DNA of 53,348 bases from an uncultured Acidobacteriota bacterium (GTDB lineage: Bacteria; Acidobacteriota; Vicinamibacteria; Vicinamibacterales; UBA2999). Below, in pieces: positions 1 through 8,452 of this stretch. The DNA is taken from positions 1 through 53,348 of the forward strand of contig CADEFD010000008.1 in assembly GCA_902826515.1 (NCBI GenBank), given 5' to 3'. Both the position numbers and the translations under genes were made by a program. A model generated the notes under the pieces. It was given only the letters and a program-made list of their open reading frames with translations, was not told the origin of the DNA and did not search any database. Each line of letters opens with the position of its first letter. Positions within the stretch are counted from its first letter, which is position 1.

Positions 1-318
1 CCGCCAGCTCTGCGCCCAGTAGTGCAGGGCGGTGCCGCCGACGCCGTTCATCATCGCGTGGCCGGCGGCGCGCGTCGTGGGCGCTTTGTCGTTCACGCGG
101 TGTGTGGGCACTTCGCGATTGCACTTCTGGACGGCCATCGGCCAGTCGCGCACGTTGTTGCGGATTTCATCCGGCGCGAAGTCCTTGTTCGTGAGCCAGG
201 TGCCGGCTTCGAGCCCCACCACGTTCATGCCCGCTTCGGCGAGCGGCAGCACGGCGACACCACCTGCCGCGCCGAGACCGATCACCACGACGTCCGTGCC
301 GGGCAGGTTAGTCGGCAT
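1..318 (-). CDS. GMC family oxidoreductase, N-terminal part (cut by window edge)
   Basis: The first 106 residues of a flavin-dependent GMC (glucose-methanol-choline) oxidoreductase; the rest lies left of the window. A Rossmann FAD-binding motif GLGAAG is at residues 14-19, with an acidic residue (E37, in GLEAG) at the end of the second strand where the FAD ribose is normally held. Residues 89-101 (MMNGVGGTALHYW) match the conserved GMC glycine segment that covers the flavin. The ATG at 316-318 overlaps the stop of the upstream gene and follows a GGGAG Shine-Dalgarno. The neighbour is a subunit-3-like protein, so the two probably form a membrane-linked sugar/alcohol dehydrogenase complex like gluconate 2-dehydrogenase. 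The substrate cannot be told from this fragment. Confidence 0.9.
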   Translation of the reverse strand, partial: MPTNLPGTDVVVIGLGAAGGVAVLPLAEAGMNVVGLEAGTWLTNKDFAPDEIRNNVRDWPMAVQKCNREVPTHRVNDKAPTTRAAGHAMMNGVGGTALHYWAQSWR

Positions 319-1018
319 CGCGATCACTCCCGGCCGGCTTCATGTCCACAATCGCCTTGTTGAACATCGGACTCTCATAGGCGGATCGCCTGACGCGTGT
401 GGGCGGCGAGAGCAGCTTCTGTTCGGCCGGCGTCACGGTCGTGCGCACACCGGGATATCCCAGCAGATCCCAGCCGACGAACCCTTCGTTGCCGCCGTAG
501 TGCGGATCGCCGAACGTCCCCTGCATCACGTGCCCCCGCACCAACCCGAAAAACTGCGCCGAGCTGCCGGCGAAGCCCACGTTGGCACCGGTGGCGGTGC
601 CGCTCTCGACGTCGATGAGCAGCGAGATCTGCTTCGTTTCAGGAAGCTGCAGGAACGCCGCGCCGCGGGTCTGCGTGGCGTAACGTTCGAGCGCCTGGAG
701 CCCGACGCGGTAGGCGTCACGCTGCTCGGCGAGCGCGCCGGCGAGCGCGCGATCGATATAACGCACGGCCATCGCCTCTGTGGCGCCTGGTCCGTTCTCG
801 TCCGAGGGCACCAGCAGTTCGGCGATGCGGTCCAGCAGATCGGCTTCGTGCGCGGTGAGCGCCCTGAGGGGCTCACGCGCCGGGCGCGGACGCGTGCGGA
901 CGCGTTGTGCGGCCTCCGCGACCGACGAGTCCGTGACAGACGCGGTGACAAGGGTCGCGCCGGCCGTGGCGCCGGCCAGCTTCAGCAGATCGCGGCGAGA
1001 GGGTGGCGTGTGCGGCAT
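308..1018 (-). CDS. Gluconate 2-dehydrogenase subunit 3 family protein, Tat-exported
   Basis: A 236-residue protein with a twin-arginine signal at its start (SRRDLLKLAG, residues 7-16) followed by an alanine-rich hydrophobic stretch, so it should be exported folded by Tat. The body matches the gluconate 2-dehydrogenase subunit 3 family, including the segment around residues 165-190 (QGTFGDPHYGGNEGFVGWDL) that is typical of it. In characterised dehydrogenases this small subunit accompanies the GMC flavoprotein and helps carry it to the periplasm. The GMC gene follows directly, overlapping by about 11 nt, which supports translational coupling and a two-subunit enzyme. No cytochrome subunit is visible within the window. 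Confidence 0.88.
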   Translation of the reverse strand: MPHTPPSRRDLLKLAGATAGATLVTASVTDSSVAEAAQRVRTRPRPAREPLRALTAHEADLLDRIAELLVPSDENGPGATEAMAVRYIDRALAGALAEQRDAYRVGLQALERYATQTRGAAFLQLPETKQISLLIDVESGTATGANVGFAGSSAQFFGLVRGHVMQGTFGDPHYGGNEGFVGWDLLGYPGVRTTVTPAEQKLLSPPTRVRRSAYESPMFNKAIVDMKPAGSDRDAD

Positions 1019-1033
1019 GGCGGGCTCGCGGGC

Positions 1034-1615
1034 TCAACGTTCGGGGGCGGCCGGCTTGCGTTCGTAGGTGGCGACGAGTTCGCCCCGGCCCACGATGTGC
1101 CCGGCCATCGCCTCGACGAGCTGCGCCTTGTTGAGGCCGGCGGGGAGGTCCGCGACGTCGAGCGCGTAGACCGTGAAGTGGTAGTTGTGCGGCTTGCCGG
1201 GCGGCGGCGCGGGGCCGCGATAGATCGGCCGGCGGAACCCCGAGGGGCCCTGGATGGCCCCGGCGATTTCAGCCGGCATCGTCGCGGCGGGATCGATCGG
1301 GATGTTGGCCGGCACACCTTTGGCCGCGCCTGGGATGTTGTAGATCACCCAGTGCACGAAGGGCTGCGGCATCGGCACGTCGGGGTCGTCGCAGATGAGC
1401 GCGAACGACTTCGTGGTGGCCGGCGCGCCGGTCCACGCGAAGGCGGGCGAGGTGTTCTCGCCGTCGGCCGAGTGCTGCTTCGGAATGGGCTGGCCAGCCG
1501 TGAGTGTCGGACTTGTGACCGTCAGTGTCGCCGGCGCCGGCTGCGCCGCGACGGACGTGGTGATGAGCACGGTGGCGGCCGCGGCCGTCAGGACGCGTGT
1601 AGCGAAGCTGTGCAT
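1034..1615 (-). CDS. Secreted YbhB/YbcL-type PEBP (Raf kinase inhibitor-like) protein
   Basis: A 193-residue protein with an N-terminal signal peptide (cleavage near residue 25, after SVAAQ). The PEBP fold is recognised from CDDPDVPMPQP (residues 75-85) and HWVIYNIP (88-95), which form the conserved anion-binding pocket (D77, P78, H88). Family members bind phosphate-like or small ligands; the bacterial role is unknown. It lies 15 nt upstream of the GMC/subunit 3 pair in the same direction and may be co-transcribed with it. No Shine-Dalgarno precedes the ATG; a TATACT box sits 7 nt upstream, suggesting a leaderless message. Confidence 0.88.
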   Translation of the reverse strand: MHSFATRVLTAAAATVLITTSVAAQPAPATLTVTSPTLTAGQPIPKQHSADGENTSPAFAWTGAPATTKSFALICDDPDVPMPQPFVHWVIYNIPGAAKGVPANIPIDPAATMPAEIAGAIQGPSGFRRPIYRGPAPPPGKPHNYHFTVYALDVADLPAGLNKAQLVEAMAGHIVGRGELVATYERKPAAPER

Positions 1616-1622
1616 GGCGCGC

Positions 1623-1628
1623 AGTATA
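1623..1628 (-). promoter_or_regulatory. Candidate leaderless -10 box (TATACT) for the PEBP gene
   Basis: TATACT on the minus strand ends 7 nt before the ATG at 1615, and there is no Shine-Dalgarno between. This spacing would start transcription at or next to the A of the ATG. No good -35 is visible. Confidence 0.5.
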
Positions 1629-1668
1629 TGCGCGGAGCGCCCGCCGCCGACGCTGTCGCCGGGGCGCC

Positions 1669-1709
1669 GGGGTCAGACCCCATACGCGATTTGTAAGGGG
1701 TCTGACCCC
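1669..1709. repeat. REP-like palindromic element, copy 1
   Basis: GGGGTCAGACCCC (1669-1681), a 15-nt spacer and GGGGTCTGACCCC (1697-1709). Each 13-mer is itself a palindrome around one base, and the two are reverse complements. The spacer on the minus strand reads TTACAAATC..., similar to TTACGAATC in the copy at 6772. It lies between the divergent PEBP and fibronectin-III genes. It is non-coding. Confidence 0.8.
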
Positions 1710-1748
1710 GAGGGCGTGGGCCCACGGGCGCGGCGCGAGGTTTGCACA

Positions 1749-3377
1749 GTGCCCGGACCGATGAGCGCCACCCAACGCCGTCTCCTGCCTCCCGTGGGCC
1801 TGATGGCCCTCCTGGGACTGCTCGCCGCCCTCGCCGGCGACCCGCGAATCTTCGCCTTCGCCGTGCCGGCGCCGCCCACCGGCCTTGCGGCGACAGTTTC
1901 TGGCAGCACGGTCGCCCTCACCTGGCAGCCGGGCGGCGGCAGTGGCCATACCTACTGGCTCGAGGCCGGGTCCGCGCCCGGTCAGCGCGACCTCGGCGCC
2001 TGGCCCACCATCACGCCGAGCCTCACCGCCACCGGCGTGCCGGCCGGCCGGTACTGGGTGCGCGTGCGGACGTCCGGCGCCGACGGCGTGAGCGGCCCGT
2101 CGAACGAACTCGACGTGCGCGTCGGGTGCGGTGCCGCGCTGGTCGCGCCGGCCACCCTCGCGGGCGACGTCCTTGGCAGCGCGGTGACACTTTCGTGGAC
2201 GCCCGTCACCGGCGCCAGCGCCTACCTGCTCGAGGCCGGCTCCATGCCGGGCGCGAGCAACCTCGCGCGGATCCCCCTTGCCACGACCAGTCTCGGCGCC
2301 AACGTGCCGGCCGGCGTCTACTACGTCCGCGTACGCGCGCTGAGTCCGTGCGGCCTGGGAGACGCCTCTCCCGAGGTGGTGCTGCGAGTTGGCGTCACCG
2401 TGCCGCCGCCCACCACGCCCATCTACGGCACCGTGGACGCGTCCACGCTCGGCACGTGCACCGCCGCCGCGCACGATCGCTGGGTGGTGGATGGCGGCGA
2501 CGGGATGCGTTACCGCACGTGGCATCCGCAGGTGGACCCGAGCGGCTGCATCTTCGCGCACGAACACGGCGACGATCCGGCCGCGATCGGCCATGCGGCC
2601 ATCTCGGCATCACCGGTGCGCTTCGGCTACATCGGGCGGCGGATGGATCACGAGGAAGCGCACGAAGGCTTCAAGGTCTTCATCGCCAACCCCGGCGACG
2701 TGAACGACGAGGGCCGCGTGAACCGTGTCTACTCGCGCAGCGTCTTCCACATGGGCACCGGCGGCGCGAAGCGCTTCGCGATGCCGCACCACTCGGCCGA
2801 GATCCGGCTGATTCACCCGGAGTTCGGGCTCGCCGCCTTCACGCAGCTCATGATGGACACCGGGGGCACGGGCGCGGTGTGCGATCCGCGAAGTCCGGCG
2901 CCGGTGAAAGACGTCATCCAGCTCGGCTCGCCCTGCCGTCTCGGCAGCGCCTACGAGATCTGGTCCACCACGCAGTCGGTGCGATTCCAGGGCCGCGTCG
3001 TCTACACGGCGTTCGCCACGCCGGCCGTGTTCGATCCGATCACGGTGCTGAACCCGGCGAATCCGTCTGAGGTGGTCTACGCGTGGGACGCGCGCGTCGC
3101 GGCAATCAAGGTCTTCACCGACGATTGGACCAGCTTCCGCGGCTGCGATCGCGAGAGCTACGCGCAGCCCGGTTACTGGTACAACCGCCAGGGCCCGACC
3201 ACGTTCTACACCGATGCGATGGGCGTTGAGGTGGCGTCGACGGACCCGCGCGCGCTCGTGCAGCGGATCTCGGCGTCAGACAGCGTCGGTGCCCCGGCCA
3301 CGAACGACGGCCTCGTGCAATTCAAGATGCGCCGCAGCTATTGCCAGCAGCGCACCCGCCTCGGATTGAAAAACTAG
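1749..3377 (+). CDS. Secreted protein with two fibronectin type III domains and an uncharacterised C-terminal domain
   Basis: About 542 residues. A hydrophobic signal or anchor (PVGLMALLGLLAALAG) is followed by two fibronectin type III-like modules of roughly 90 residues, each with a strand like VALTWQPG or VTLSWTPV and a closing RVR segment. The remaining ~320 residues form a domain I do not recognise. It contains an acidic/histidine-rich HEHGDDP segment and several cysteines, which may indicate metal binding or disulfides. GTG at 1749 was chosen because GAGG lies 8 nt upstream; ATG at 1761, four codons in, is the alternative. It ends at TAG just before the inverted-repeat element at 3385. 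An extracellular adhesive or carbohydrate-related role is only a guess. Confidence 0.7.
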   Translation: MPGPMSATQRRLLPPVGLMALLGLLAALAGDPRIFAFAVPAPPTGLAATVSGSTVALTWQPGGGSGHTYWLEAGSAPGQRDLGAWPTITPSLTATGVPAGRYWVRVRTSGADGVSGPSNELDVRVGCGAALVAPATLAGDVLGSAVTLSWTPVTGASAYLLEAGSMPGASNLARIPLATTSLGANVPAGVYYVRVRALSPCGLGDASPEVVLRVGVTVPPPTTPIYGTVDASTLGTCTAAAHDRWVVDGGDGMRYRTWHPQVDPSGCIFAHEHGDDPAAIGHAAISASPVRFGYIGRRMDHEEAHEGFKVFIANPGDVNDEGRVNRVYSRSVFHMGTGGAKRFAMPHHSAEIRLIHPEFGLAAFTQLMMDTGGTGAVCDPRSPAPVKDVIQLGSPCRLGSAYEIWSTTQSVRFQGRVVYTAFATPAVFDPITVLNPANPSEVVYAWDARVAAIKVFTDDWTSFRGCDRESYAQPGYWYNRQGPTTFYTDAMGVEVASTDPRALVQRISASDSVGAPATNDGLVQFKMRRSYCQQRTRLGLKN

Positions 3378-3384
3378 CGATACT

Positions 3385-3467
3385 TGTAACGGGGTCTGTC
3401 ACGGTCACGGCGTGTCTCCCGTGACAGACCCCGGTGACATCCGGAGACCGTGACAGGCCCCGTTACA
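3385..3467. repeat. Composite inverted repeat between convergent genes (possible bidirectional terminator)
   Basis: The outer arms 3385-3405 and 3447-3467 (21 nt each) pair with a single G-T. Alternatively 3391-3404 (GGGGTCTGTCACGG) pairs perfectly with 3419-3432 (CCGTGACAGACCCC), giving a 14-bp hairpin. Two exclusive structures are thus possible. The right arm carries the TAA stop of the minus-strand SufE gene. The left arm shares TTGTAA(C)GGGGTCTG with the REP-like element at 1669, so it looks like a variant of the same family. Confidence 0.75.
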
Positions 3468-3897
3468 GATGGCGCTTCGCCAGGGCCTGCACCATCAGCA
3501 CCATCGACATCAGGCCCATACCTTTGCCCATGGAGATGTTCTGGCGGAACAGCTTCTCGACGATCTCCGGATCCACGGTGGCGATATCGGCGGCGGGAAG
3601 GCCCGAGAGCGCCTTGTCGAGGATCGCGGCGAGCGCCTTCGCCGAGACGCCGGACGGGTTCTCTACCGCGAAGTGCAGCTTGAGCGTGCCGTCGGGGTTC
3701 GGCACCGCCCACGCGTAGGCCTCCGACTCGCAGTGCTTCACGAGGTGCGTCTCGTCGAAGGGGCGCGTCGCCACGTCCGGCGGCACCTCCTTGAACCTGC
3801 GCGCGAAGTCGATGAGGAGCTGCGTGCGTTCGTGCGTGTCGGTCACGCCGGCAAACACGTCCAGCAGCGCCTGCAGCCGTTCCGGATACGCGGGCAT
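3463..3897 (-). CDS. SufE family sulfur acceptor protein
   Basis: A 144-residue cytosolic protein of typical SufE length. SufE takes persulfide sulfur from a cysteine desulfurase (SufS/CsdA) and passes it on for Fe-S cluster or other sulfur chemistry. The acceptor cysteine is C56 in KHCESEAYAW, at the family position, followed by the alternating strands LKLHFAVENPSG and the helix AKALAAILDKALSG. It begins at the ATG at 3895-3897, which leaves 11 nt after the rhodanese stop; a longer reading frame upstream overlaps the rhodanese and is not needed. No desulfurase is present locally. Its last codon and stop are supplied by the repeat arm at 3447-3467. Confidence 0.85.
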   Translation of the reverse strand: MPAYPERLQALLDVFAGVTDTHERTQLLIDFARRFKEVPPDVATRPFDETHLVKHCESEAYAWAVPNPDGTLKLHFAVENPSGVSAKALAAILDKALSGLPAADIATVDPEIVEKLFRQNISMGKGMGLMSMVLMVQALAKRHL

Positions 3898-3908
3898 CGG
3901 CGCCGCCG

Positions 3909-4772
3909 CTACTTCTCGATCGGCACGCCGACGAGGTTGCCCCACTCCGTCCAGCTGCCGTCGTAGTTGCGGACCTTCTCGAAGCCGAGCAGGTAGGTGA
4001 GCGCGAACCACGTGTGGCTGCTGCGTTCGCCGATGCGGCAGTAGGCCACGATGTCGCTCGCGCCGTCGAGGCCGTTCTGGTCCACGTAGAGCGCCGTGAG
4101 TTCCGCCGCGCTCCGGAACGTGCCGTCGTCGGGATTGATGGCGCGCGCCCACGGCACACTCTTCGCGCCGGGGATGTGTCCGCCGCGGATGGCGCCTTCG
4201 TTCGGATACTCCGGCATGTGCATGCGCGTGCCGGCATACTCCTCGGGGCTGCGCACGTCCACGAACTGCCCGCCGCTCTTCTGGAACTGCAGCACCTCAT
4301 CGCGCAGGATGCGGTGCCGCGCGTCGTCGCGCGCCGGGGCGGTGTAGGCGGTGGGCGGATAGGCCGGGGTATCGGTGGACCACCCGCGCCCTTCCTTCTG
4401 CCACTTCAGCCGTCCGCCGTCCATCACGTGTGCCTTCGTGTGACCGAAGAGCTGGAACACCCAGAAGGCGTAACACGCCCACCAGTTGTTCTTGTCGCCG
4501 TAGAAGACCACCGTCGTGTCGGGGGTGACGCCGATGCGCGCCATCAACGCCTGGAATCCTTCGCGTTCGATGTAGTCGCGGCGGAGCTGGTCGTTGAGGT
4601 CGCTCGTCCAGTCCACGTGCACCGCGCCGGGCACGTGGCCGGTCGCGTAGAGCAGCGTGTCCTCATTCGATTCGATGATGCGGACGTTCGGGTCGCCGGT
4701 GTGTGCCGCGACCCAGTCGGTCGAGACGAGACGGTCGGGATGGCGGTAGCCGCGATCGGCGATGGCGGTCAT
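3909..4772 (-). CDS. Two-domain sulfurtransferase (rhodanese family)
   Basis: A 287-residue tandem rhodanese protein. The N-terminal domain (about 1-140) has FYGDKNNW where an active-site loop would be and lacks cysteine, as in classical tandem rhodaneses. The C-terminal domain carries the catalytic loop CRIGERSS with C245, resembling the CRIGER loop of thiosulfate:cyanide sulfurtransferases. The paired segment [11 protein letters not shown] (CH2-type motif) is also present. There is no signal peptide, so it is cytosolic. The SufE gene follows 11 nt downstream, so the pair probably moves persulfide sulfur. A GGAGAG ribosome site precedes the ATG, and a TAGATT box lies at 4806-4811 on the minus strand. 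Confidence 0.92.
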   Translation of the reverse strand: MTAIADRGYRHPDRLVSTDWVAAHTGDPNVRIIESNEDTLLYATGHVPGAVHVDWTSDLNDQLRRDYIEREGFQALMARIGVTPDTTVVFYGDKNNWWACYAFWVFQLFGHTKAHVMDGGRLKWQKEGRGWSTDTPAYPPTAYTAPARDDARHRILRDEVLQFQKSGGQFVDVRSPEEYAGTRMHMPEYPNEGAIRGGHIPGAKSVPWARAINPDDGTFRSAAELTALYVDQNGLDGASDIVAYCRIGERSSHTWFALTYLLGFEKVRNYDGSWTEWGNLVGVPIEK

Positions 4773-4977
4773 GGGTGGCTCTCCGGATGGCGCGGGAAGA
4801 GTTCCAATCTATCACGCGGGTGCGACGTGCTCTGCCGCGGTGCCGTCACGCCCTCGTCACAGTGAACGCGGACAACCGAGATCGGCACCGGGACGCGCAA
4901 GACGCGGACGCAAATTGCCCACGCCCTGCACTCGCCGCCCGCAGGGACGGGCGCGCCTCTTGCTTGCTCCGATCACC

Positions 4978-5487
4978 ATGGAACTCATCCCGTATCTCGT
5001 CGCCGAACTCGACCGTGAGACACAGAAGAGCCGGCACGCACTGGAGCAGGTACCGGCCGACAAGCGCGGCTGGAAGCCGCACGACCGATCGATGGAGTTC
5101 GGCTATCTGGCCGACATGGTCGCCACCATCCCGAGCTGGATCACGATGATCCTGAACCAGGACGAACTCGACATCGCGCCGAAGGACGGCAGGAAGCCGA
5201 CGTCCGATCCAATGACGACCAGCGACGCCTACATCATGGCGCTCGACGGCGCCGCGAAGACCGCGCGCCAGGCACTGGCCGGCACCACGGTAGAGCACCT
5301 GCACACCCACTGGAAGCTGCTCGCAGGCGGCAAGGTCGTGTCGGACACGACGCGGCTCGAATTTCTATCGGACACCATCAATCACTGGGTGCATCACCGC
5401 GGCCAGATGACGGTGTACCTGCGCCTGATGGGTGCGAAGGTGCCGGCGCTGTACGGTCCGTCAGCCGACGACAACAGCTTCGGCTGA
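4978..5487 (+). CDS. DinB family protein
   Basis: A 169-residue four-helix-bundle protein of the DinB/YfiT superfamily, whose members are metal-dependent thiol transferases or uncharacterised stress proteins. The late metal ligands are visible in INHWVHHRGQ (H136, H139/H140). The usual first histidine is absent (EFGYLADMV near residue 41), and a DinB subfamily has this pattern. The ATG at 4978 was chosen because the DinB homology begins there; the frame is open upstream to 4762 but that stretch is not conserved in character. It is transcribed divergently from the rhodanese, and the 205 nt between them hold no gene. Confidence 0.8.
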   Translation: MELIPYLVAELDRETQKSRHALEQVPADKRGWKPHDRSMEFGYLADMVATIPSWITMILNQDELDIAPKDGRKPTSDPMTTSDAYIMALDGAAKTARQALAGTTVEHLHTHWKLLAGGKVVSDTTRLEFLSDTINHWVHHRGQMTVYLRLMGAKVPALYGPSADDNSFG

Positions 5488-5497
5488 CGACGCAGAG

Positions 5498-5533
5498 CCC
5501 GAAGCCGGGGGTGCGCCGATCCCCGGCTCCGGG
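5498..5533. terminator. Terminator-like hairpin between convergent DinB and TPR genes
   Basis: Arms 5498-5510 (CCCGAAGCCGGGG) and 5521-5533 (CCCCGGCTCCGGG) pair with one mismatch around a 10-nt loop. There is no clear T-tract. A smaller 8-bp stem (5461-5468 with 5480-5487) overlaps the end of the DinB gene. Confidence 0.5.
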
Positions 5534-5545
5534 CCCGGACGGCCG

Positions 5546-6745
5546 TCAGCGCGCCGTCGTCGTGCCCGCGGGCTTGCCCTGGATGGCGCTCGCGCGGTCG
5601 AGCACCCGCGGATGTTGCACGCCTACGGCGAGCACGGTTGCGATCTCCCGCCGTGCGTCCGCACGCCGCCCGTTGCGGAAGAGCGCCCACGCGTAGGCTT
5701 CCCGCGTGTAGACGTCGCCGCGGCGCGCGATCTCCTGTTCGGCCAGCTTCAGCGCCTCGGCCGGCTTCTTCCCGGGGCCCGCCCAGTAGGCGATGAGCTC
5801 GCGGTTGGCGTTGTCGTCGCCACGCATCTCCGCCCGCGCCCCGGCTTCGAACTGCGCGTAGCTCTTCGCCGCCTCGGCGCGCATGCCGGCGCGCGCCTGG
5901 GCTTCGGCCAGCTCGAAGAGGTTCTCGGGATGCGGCGCCACCGCGTACCGCTGGCGCTGCAGCACGGCCGCCTCGCGATGCCGCTGCTGCGCGGTGCGCA
6001 CCTCGGCGAGGGTGCCGAGCGCGTAGTGGTAGTCGGGGAAGAGCGCGAGCGCGGCCTCGAGGGCTTCCTCGGCGGCTGCCGGCTGCCGGCGCACGAGTTC
6101 CAGATGGCCGATCTGCGTCAGCACCCACGCGCGATCCTCGGTCTCCTGGAAAGGCATGCGGTTCACGGCCGCGCGCATGAGCTCGATCGCGCCTTCGATG
6201 TCGCCGAAGAGCTCGCGCAGATAGGCGGCGCGGGTCAGCGCCGGGATGTTGCCGGGCCGCAGGTCGAGCATCCACTGCGCGGACCGTTCGGCCTCGTCGT
6301 AGTGGCCGAGCTCGATGTGCGCGTCGGTCAGGATGCCGTAGACCATGAGGTCGTCCGGCACCTCACGGTTGAGCGCGGTCGCAAGCGCCAGCGCCTCGGC
6401 GAAGCGATGCTGCCCGAGCAGCGCCCACGCGCGCACCTTGCGCGCGTCGAAGTGGCCGGGTGTCGCCGCGAGCGCCGCCTGCACGGCGGCTTCGGCCTGC
6501 TGGTAATAGACGGGGTCGGCCGTTTCGCGGGCGCGCTGCGTGAGCGCGAGCGCGAGATCCGCATGCGCCTGCGCGTGTTTCGGGTCACGCGCGATGGCAG
6601 CCTGCGCCAGCGCGATCTTGCGCTGGGCCGGCGTGTCGCCGCCGGCGAGGAGCGCGTTCGGGCGCAGTGTCTGCGCGGCCGCCGCCGAGACCGTCGCGGC
6701 CAGCACCACCACCGTCGTCATGAGTCGGAACGAAGTCATCGTCAT
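5546..6745 (-). CDS. Secreted tetratricopeptide repeat protein
   Basis: A 399-residue protein with a cleavable signal peptide (residues 1-24, ending SAAAAQ). The rest is an alpha-helical array of TPR-like repeats, for example AQAHADLALALTQRA, DLMVYGILTDAHIELGHYDEAE and GNIPALTRAAYLRELFGDIE. TPR arrays are protein-binding scaffolds; the partner is unknown. It follows the DUF4331 gene by 82 nt in the same direction, and this pairing suggests a shared periplasmic role. The gap between them contains a REP-like element and a 12-bp tandem repeat. A GGAG Shine-Dalgarno precedes the ATG. Confidence 0.8.
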   Translation of the reverse strand: MTMTSFRLMTTVVVLAATVSAAAAQTLRPNALLAGGDTPAQRKIALAQAAIARDPKHAQAHADLALALTQRARETADPVYYQQAEAAVQAALAATPGHFDARKVRAWALLGQHRFAEALALATALNREVPDDLMVYGILTDAHIELGHYDEAERSAQWMLDLRPGNIPALTRAAYLRELFGDIEGAIELMRAAVNRMPFQETEDRAWVLTQIGHLELVRRQPAAAEEALEAALALFPDYHYALGTLAEVRTAQQRHREAAVLQRQRYAVAPHPENLFELAEAQARAGMRAEAAKSYAQFEAGARAEMRGDDNANRELIAYWAGPGKKPAEALKLAEQEIARRGDVYTREAYAWALFRNGRRADARREIATVLAVGVQHPRVLDRASAIQGKPAGTTTAR

Positions 6746-6749
6746 CTCC

Positions 6750-6773
6750 TGCCAAATGCGGTGCCAAATGCGG
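6750..6773. repeat. Short tandem repeat (TGCCAAATGCGG x2)
   Basis: Two perfect 12-nt copies (6750-6761 and 6762-6773). The second runs directly into the REP-like element that starts at 6772. Confidence 0.8.
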
Positions 6774-6811
6774 GGTCAGACCCCTTACGAATCCGAAAGG
6801 GGTCTGACCCC
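6772..6811. repeat. REP-like palindromic element, copy 2
   Basis: GGGGTCAGACCCC (6772-6784), spacer TTACGAATCCGAAA, and GGGGTCTGACCCC (6799-6811). The architecture is the same as the element at 1669, with a related spacer. It sits between the co-directional DUF4331 and TPR genes. Confidence 0.85.
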
Positions 6812-6827
6812 AAAGAGCGCCGGGGCG

Positions 6828-8336
6828 TTACAGCCCGGGCGGGCAGACGCCCGCGCAGCCCGGTTCGCCCGGATCGACGTGGCGGCTGTTGCGGCCATCG
6901 TGGGCCGGCGGCACGTAGGGGAAGGTCGTCTGCTTCGGCTTGTCGTTCACGTTCACGCCGTCGCCGATGCGTGTGCCGTAGGTGGTCGGATTCACGAGGA
7001 TGCCGCCGACGGCGCGCGCCGCGATGTCGGTCACGTCGTCGTCGGGACGGCGGCCGTTCGGGAAGCCGGCCGCGTCGTCGTTGTTCGGGTTCGAGTCGAG
7101 CAGCGTGAGCAGGCCGAGGCGCTGCTGCTGCGCGGCGGGTGTGGGCGGGATGCCGGTGTTCACGCGCAGCAGGTCGGCGACGGGACCGCGCGGCGTGCCG
7201 GCCGGGATTGTCGGGCCGGTGTAGAGCACGAGCGGCGCCAGATCCAGCCGGTCGCCGGGCGGCACCGGGATGCCGATCGACGCGAAGATGTCGGCGAGCA
7301 GCGGCCGCGCCAGGAAACGCACGAACTGGCTGTCGTTGGTCGGGTCGTCCATGCTGAACCGATCCTTCGAGCCGGTGCCGATGAGCAGCTCGTTCACGAG
7401 CGGGTTGCCCATGCGCTGCACCTGCCGCCACGGCCCCTGCGCGAGGTTGCCGTTGCCTTCGCGCGGACGCCGGCGCACGGTGATCTGCTGGCGCGACGTC
7501 GTAGCGTAGGTGCCGAGCACCGCGGCCGGCTCGCTGTTCGTGTGCACCTTGAGATCGCGCGTCAGGAACTGCAGCGGGATCTCGATGGCGATGGTGTTCA
7601 CGTTGTAGCCCGACACGTCGTCCGGCGCGACGTTCACCGTGTTGTTCTCGTCGTTCACCTGCGACAACACGCCGCCGCCGGCTTCGGGCCGGAAGTTCAG
7701 CGAGTCGAAGGCGCCGCCGAGGTCGATGTAGAACGGATCGTCGGTCGTGCCGGCGAAGCTGCGAATGCCGTTGCCGAGGTTGTAGATGCCCTGGCTGTAG
7801 AGCGCCTGGTAGTTCGGCATCGTGCGCGGGCCCACATTGGTCGGCACCGCGTAGAGCTTGCGGCCGCCGCTCAGATCGAACGTCCTGCCGTCGCGGATGG
7901 CCGTCACGGTGTAGCTCTGGCGCAGGCCGAGGCCTTCGGAGCCGGGGCCGTCGAGGGCGGTGATCTGCGGAATGCCGAGCAGGCCGCCCACGAAGCCGGT
8001 GAAGACGCCCGGGTTGCGCTGTTCGGTCTGGAAGCGGAACTGGAGCGTGACGTCTTCGACGGCGTCGTGGTTGTTGTCGACCTTCATCTCGTAGAGCACG
8101 TCGGGATCGAAGGGGAAGTAGTTGGGCCCGTTGGCCGGCTCGAGCAGCGGATCGACCGACAGCACCATCGTCAGCTTCGAGGGGTCGTCGTAGCTTACGA
8201 ACGAATACCAGTCGGTGATGTCGGCGGTGCGGTCGAGGGCGGTGATCGGGGCTTCGCGGTGGTTGGCCGTGAAGACGGCCAGCGGGGCCGCCACCACGGC
8301 GGCGGCCAGCGCGGTCTTGAGGAGCGTACGTGTCAT
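6828..8336 (-). CDS. Secreted DUF4331 domain protein
   Basis: A 502-residue exported protein (signal peptide about residues 1-23). The DUF4331 family is recognised from the opening NHREAPITALDRTADITDWYSF... segment, which begins right after the signal; HREAP is typical, as is the DWYSF strand. The rest is beta-rich with repeated DLGGAFD, DDVSGYNVNTIAIEIP and DDPTNDSQFVR type segments. The biochemical function is unknown. It is upstream of the TPR gene in a probable operon and divergent from the CBM9/DUF5916 gene. Whether the aspartates bind metal cannot be judged here. Confidence 0.85.
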   Translation of the reverse strand: MTRTLLKTALAAAVVAAPLAVFTANHREAPITALDRTADITDWYSFVSYDDPSKLTMVLSVDPLLEPANGPNYFPFDPDVLYEMKVDNNHDAVEDVTLQFRFQTEQRNPGVFTGFVGGLLGIPQITALDGPGSEGLGLRQSYTVTAIRDGRTFDLSGGRKLYAVPTNVGPRTMPNYQALYSQGIYNLGNGIRSFAGTTDDPFYIDLGGAFDSLNFRPEAGGGVLSQVNDENNTVNVAPDDVSGYNVNTIAIEIPLQFLTRDLKVHTNSEPAAVLGTYATTSRQQITVRRRPREGNGNLAQGPWRQVQRMGNPLVNELLIGTGSKDRFSMDDPTNDSQFVRFLARPLLADIFASIGIPVPPGDRLDLAPLVLYTGPTIPAGTPRGPVADLLRVNTGIPPTPAAQQQRLGLLTLLDSNPNNDDAAGFPNGRRPDDDVTDIAARAVGGILVNPTTYGTRIGDGVNVNDKPKQTTFPYVPPAHDGRNSRHVDPGEPGCAGVCPPGL

Positions 8337-8452
8337 GTCGGGTGCCTCCGAACCAGTCCTACGGCGACCGGCGGCGATCGGATTGGCGGGCGCCGGACCG
8401 GATGCAGAACGGCCGTTCCGGACGGGCTGGCCCGTGTACAGTTATGGGTCGC

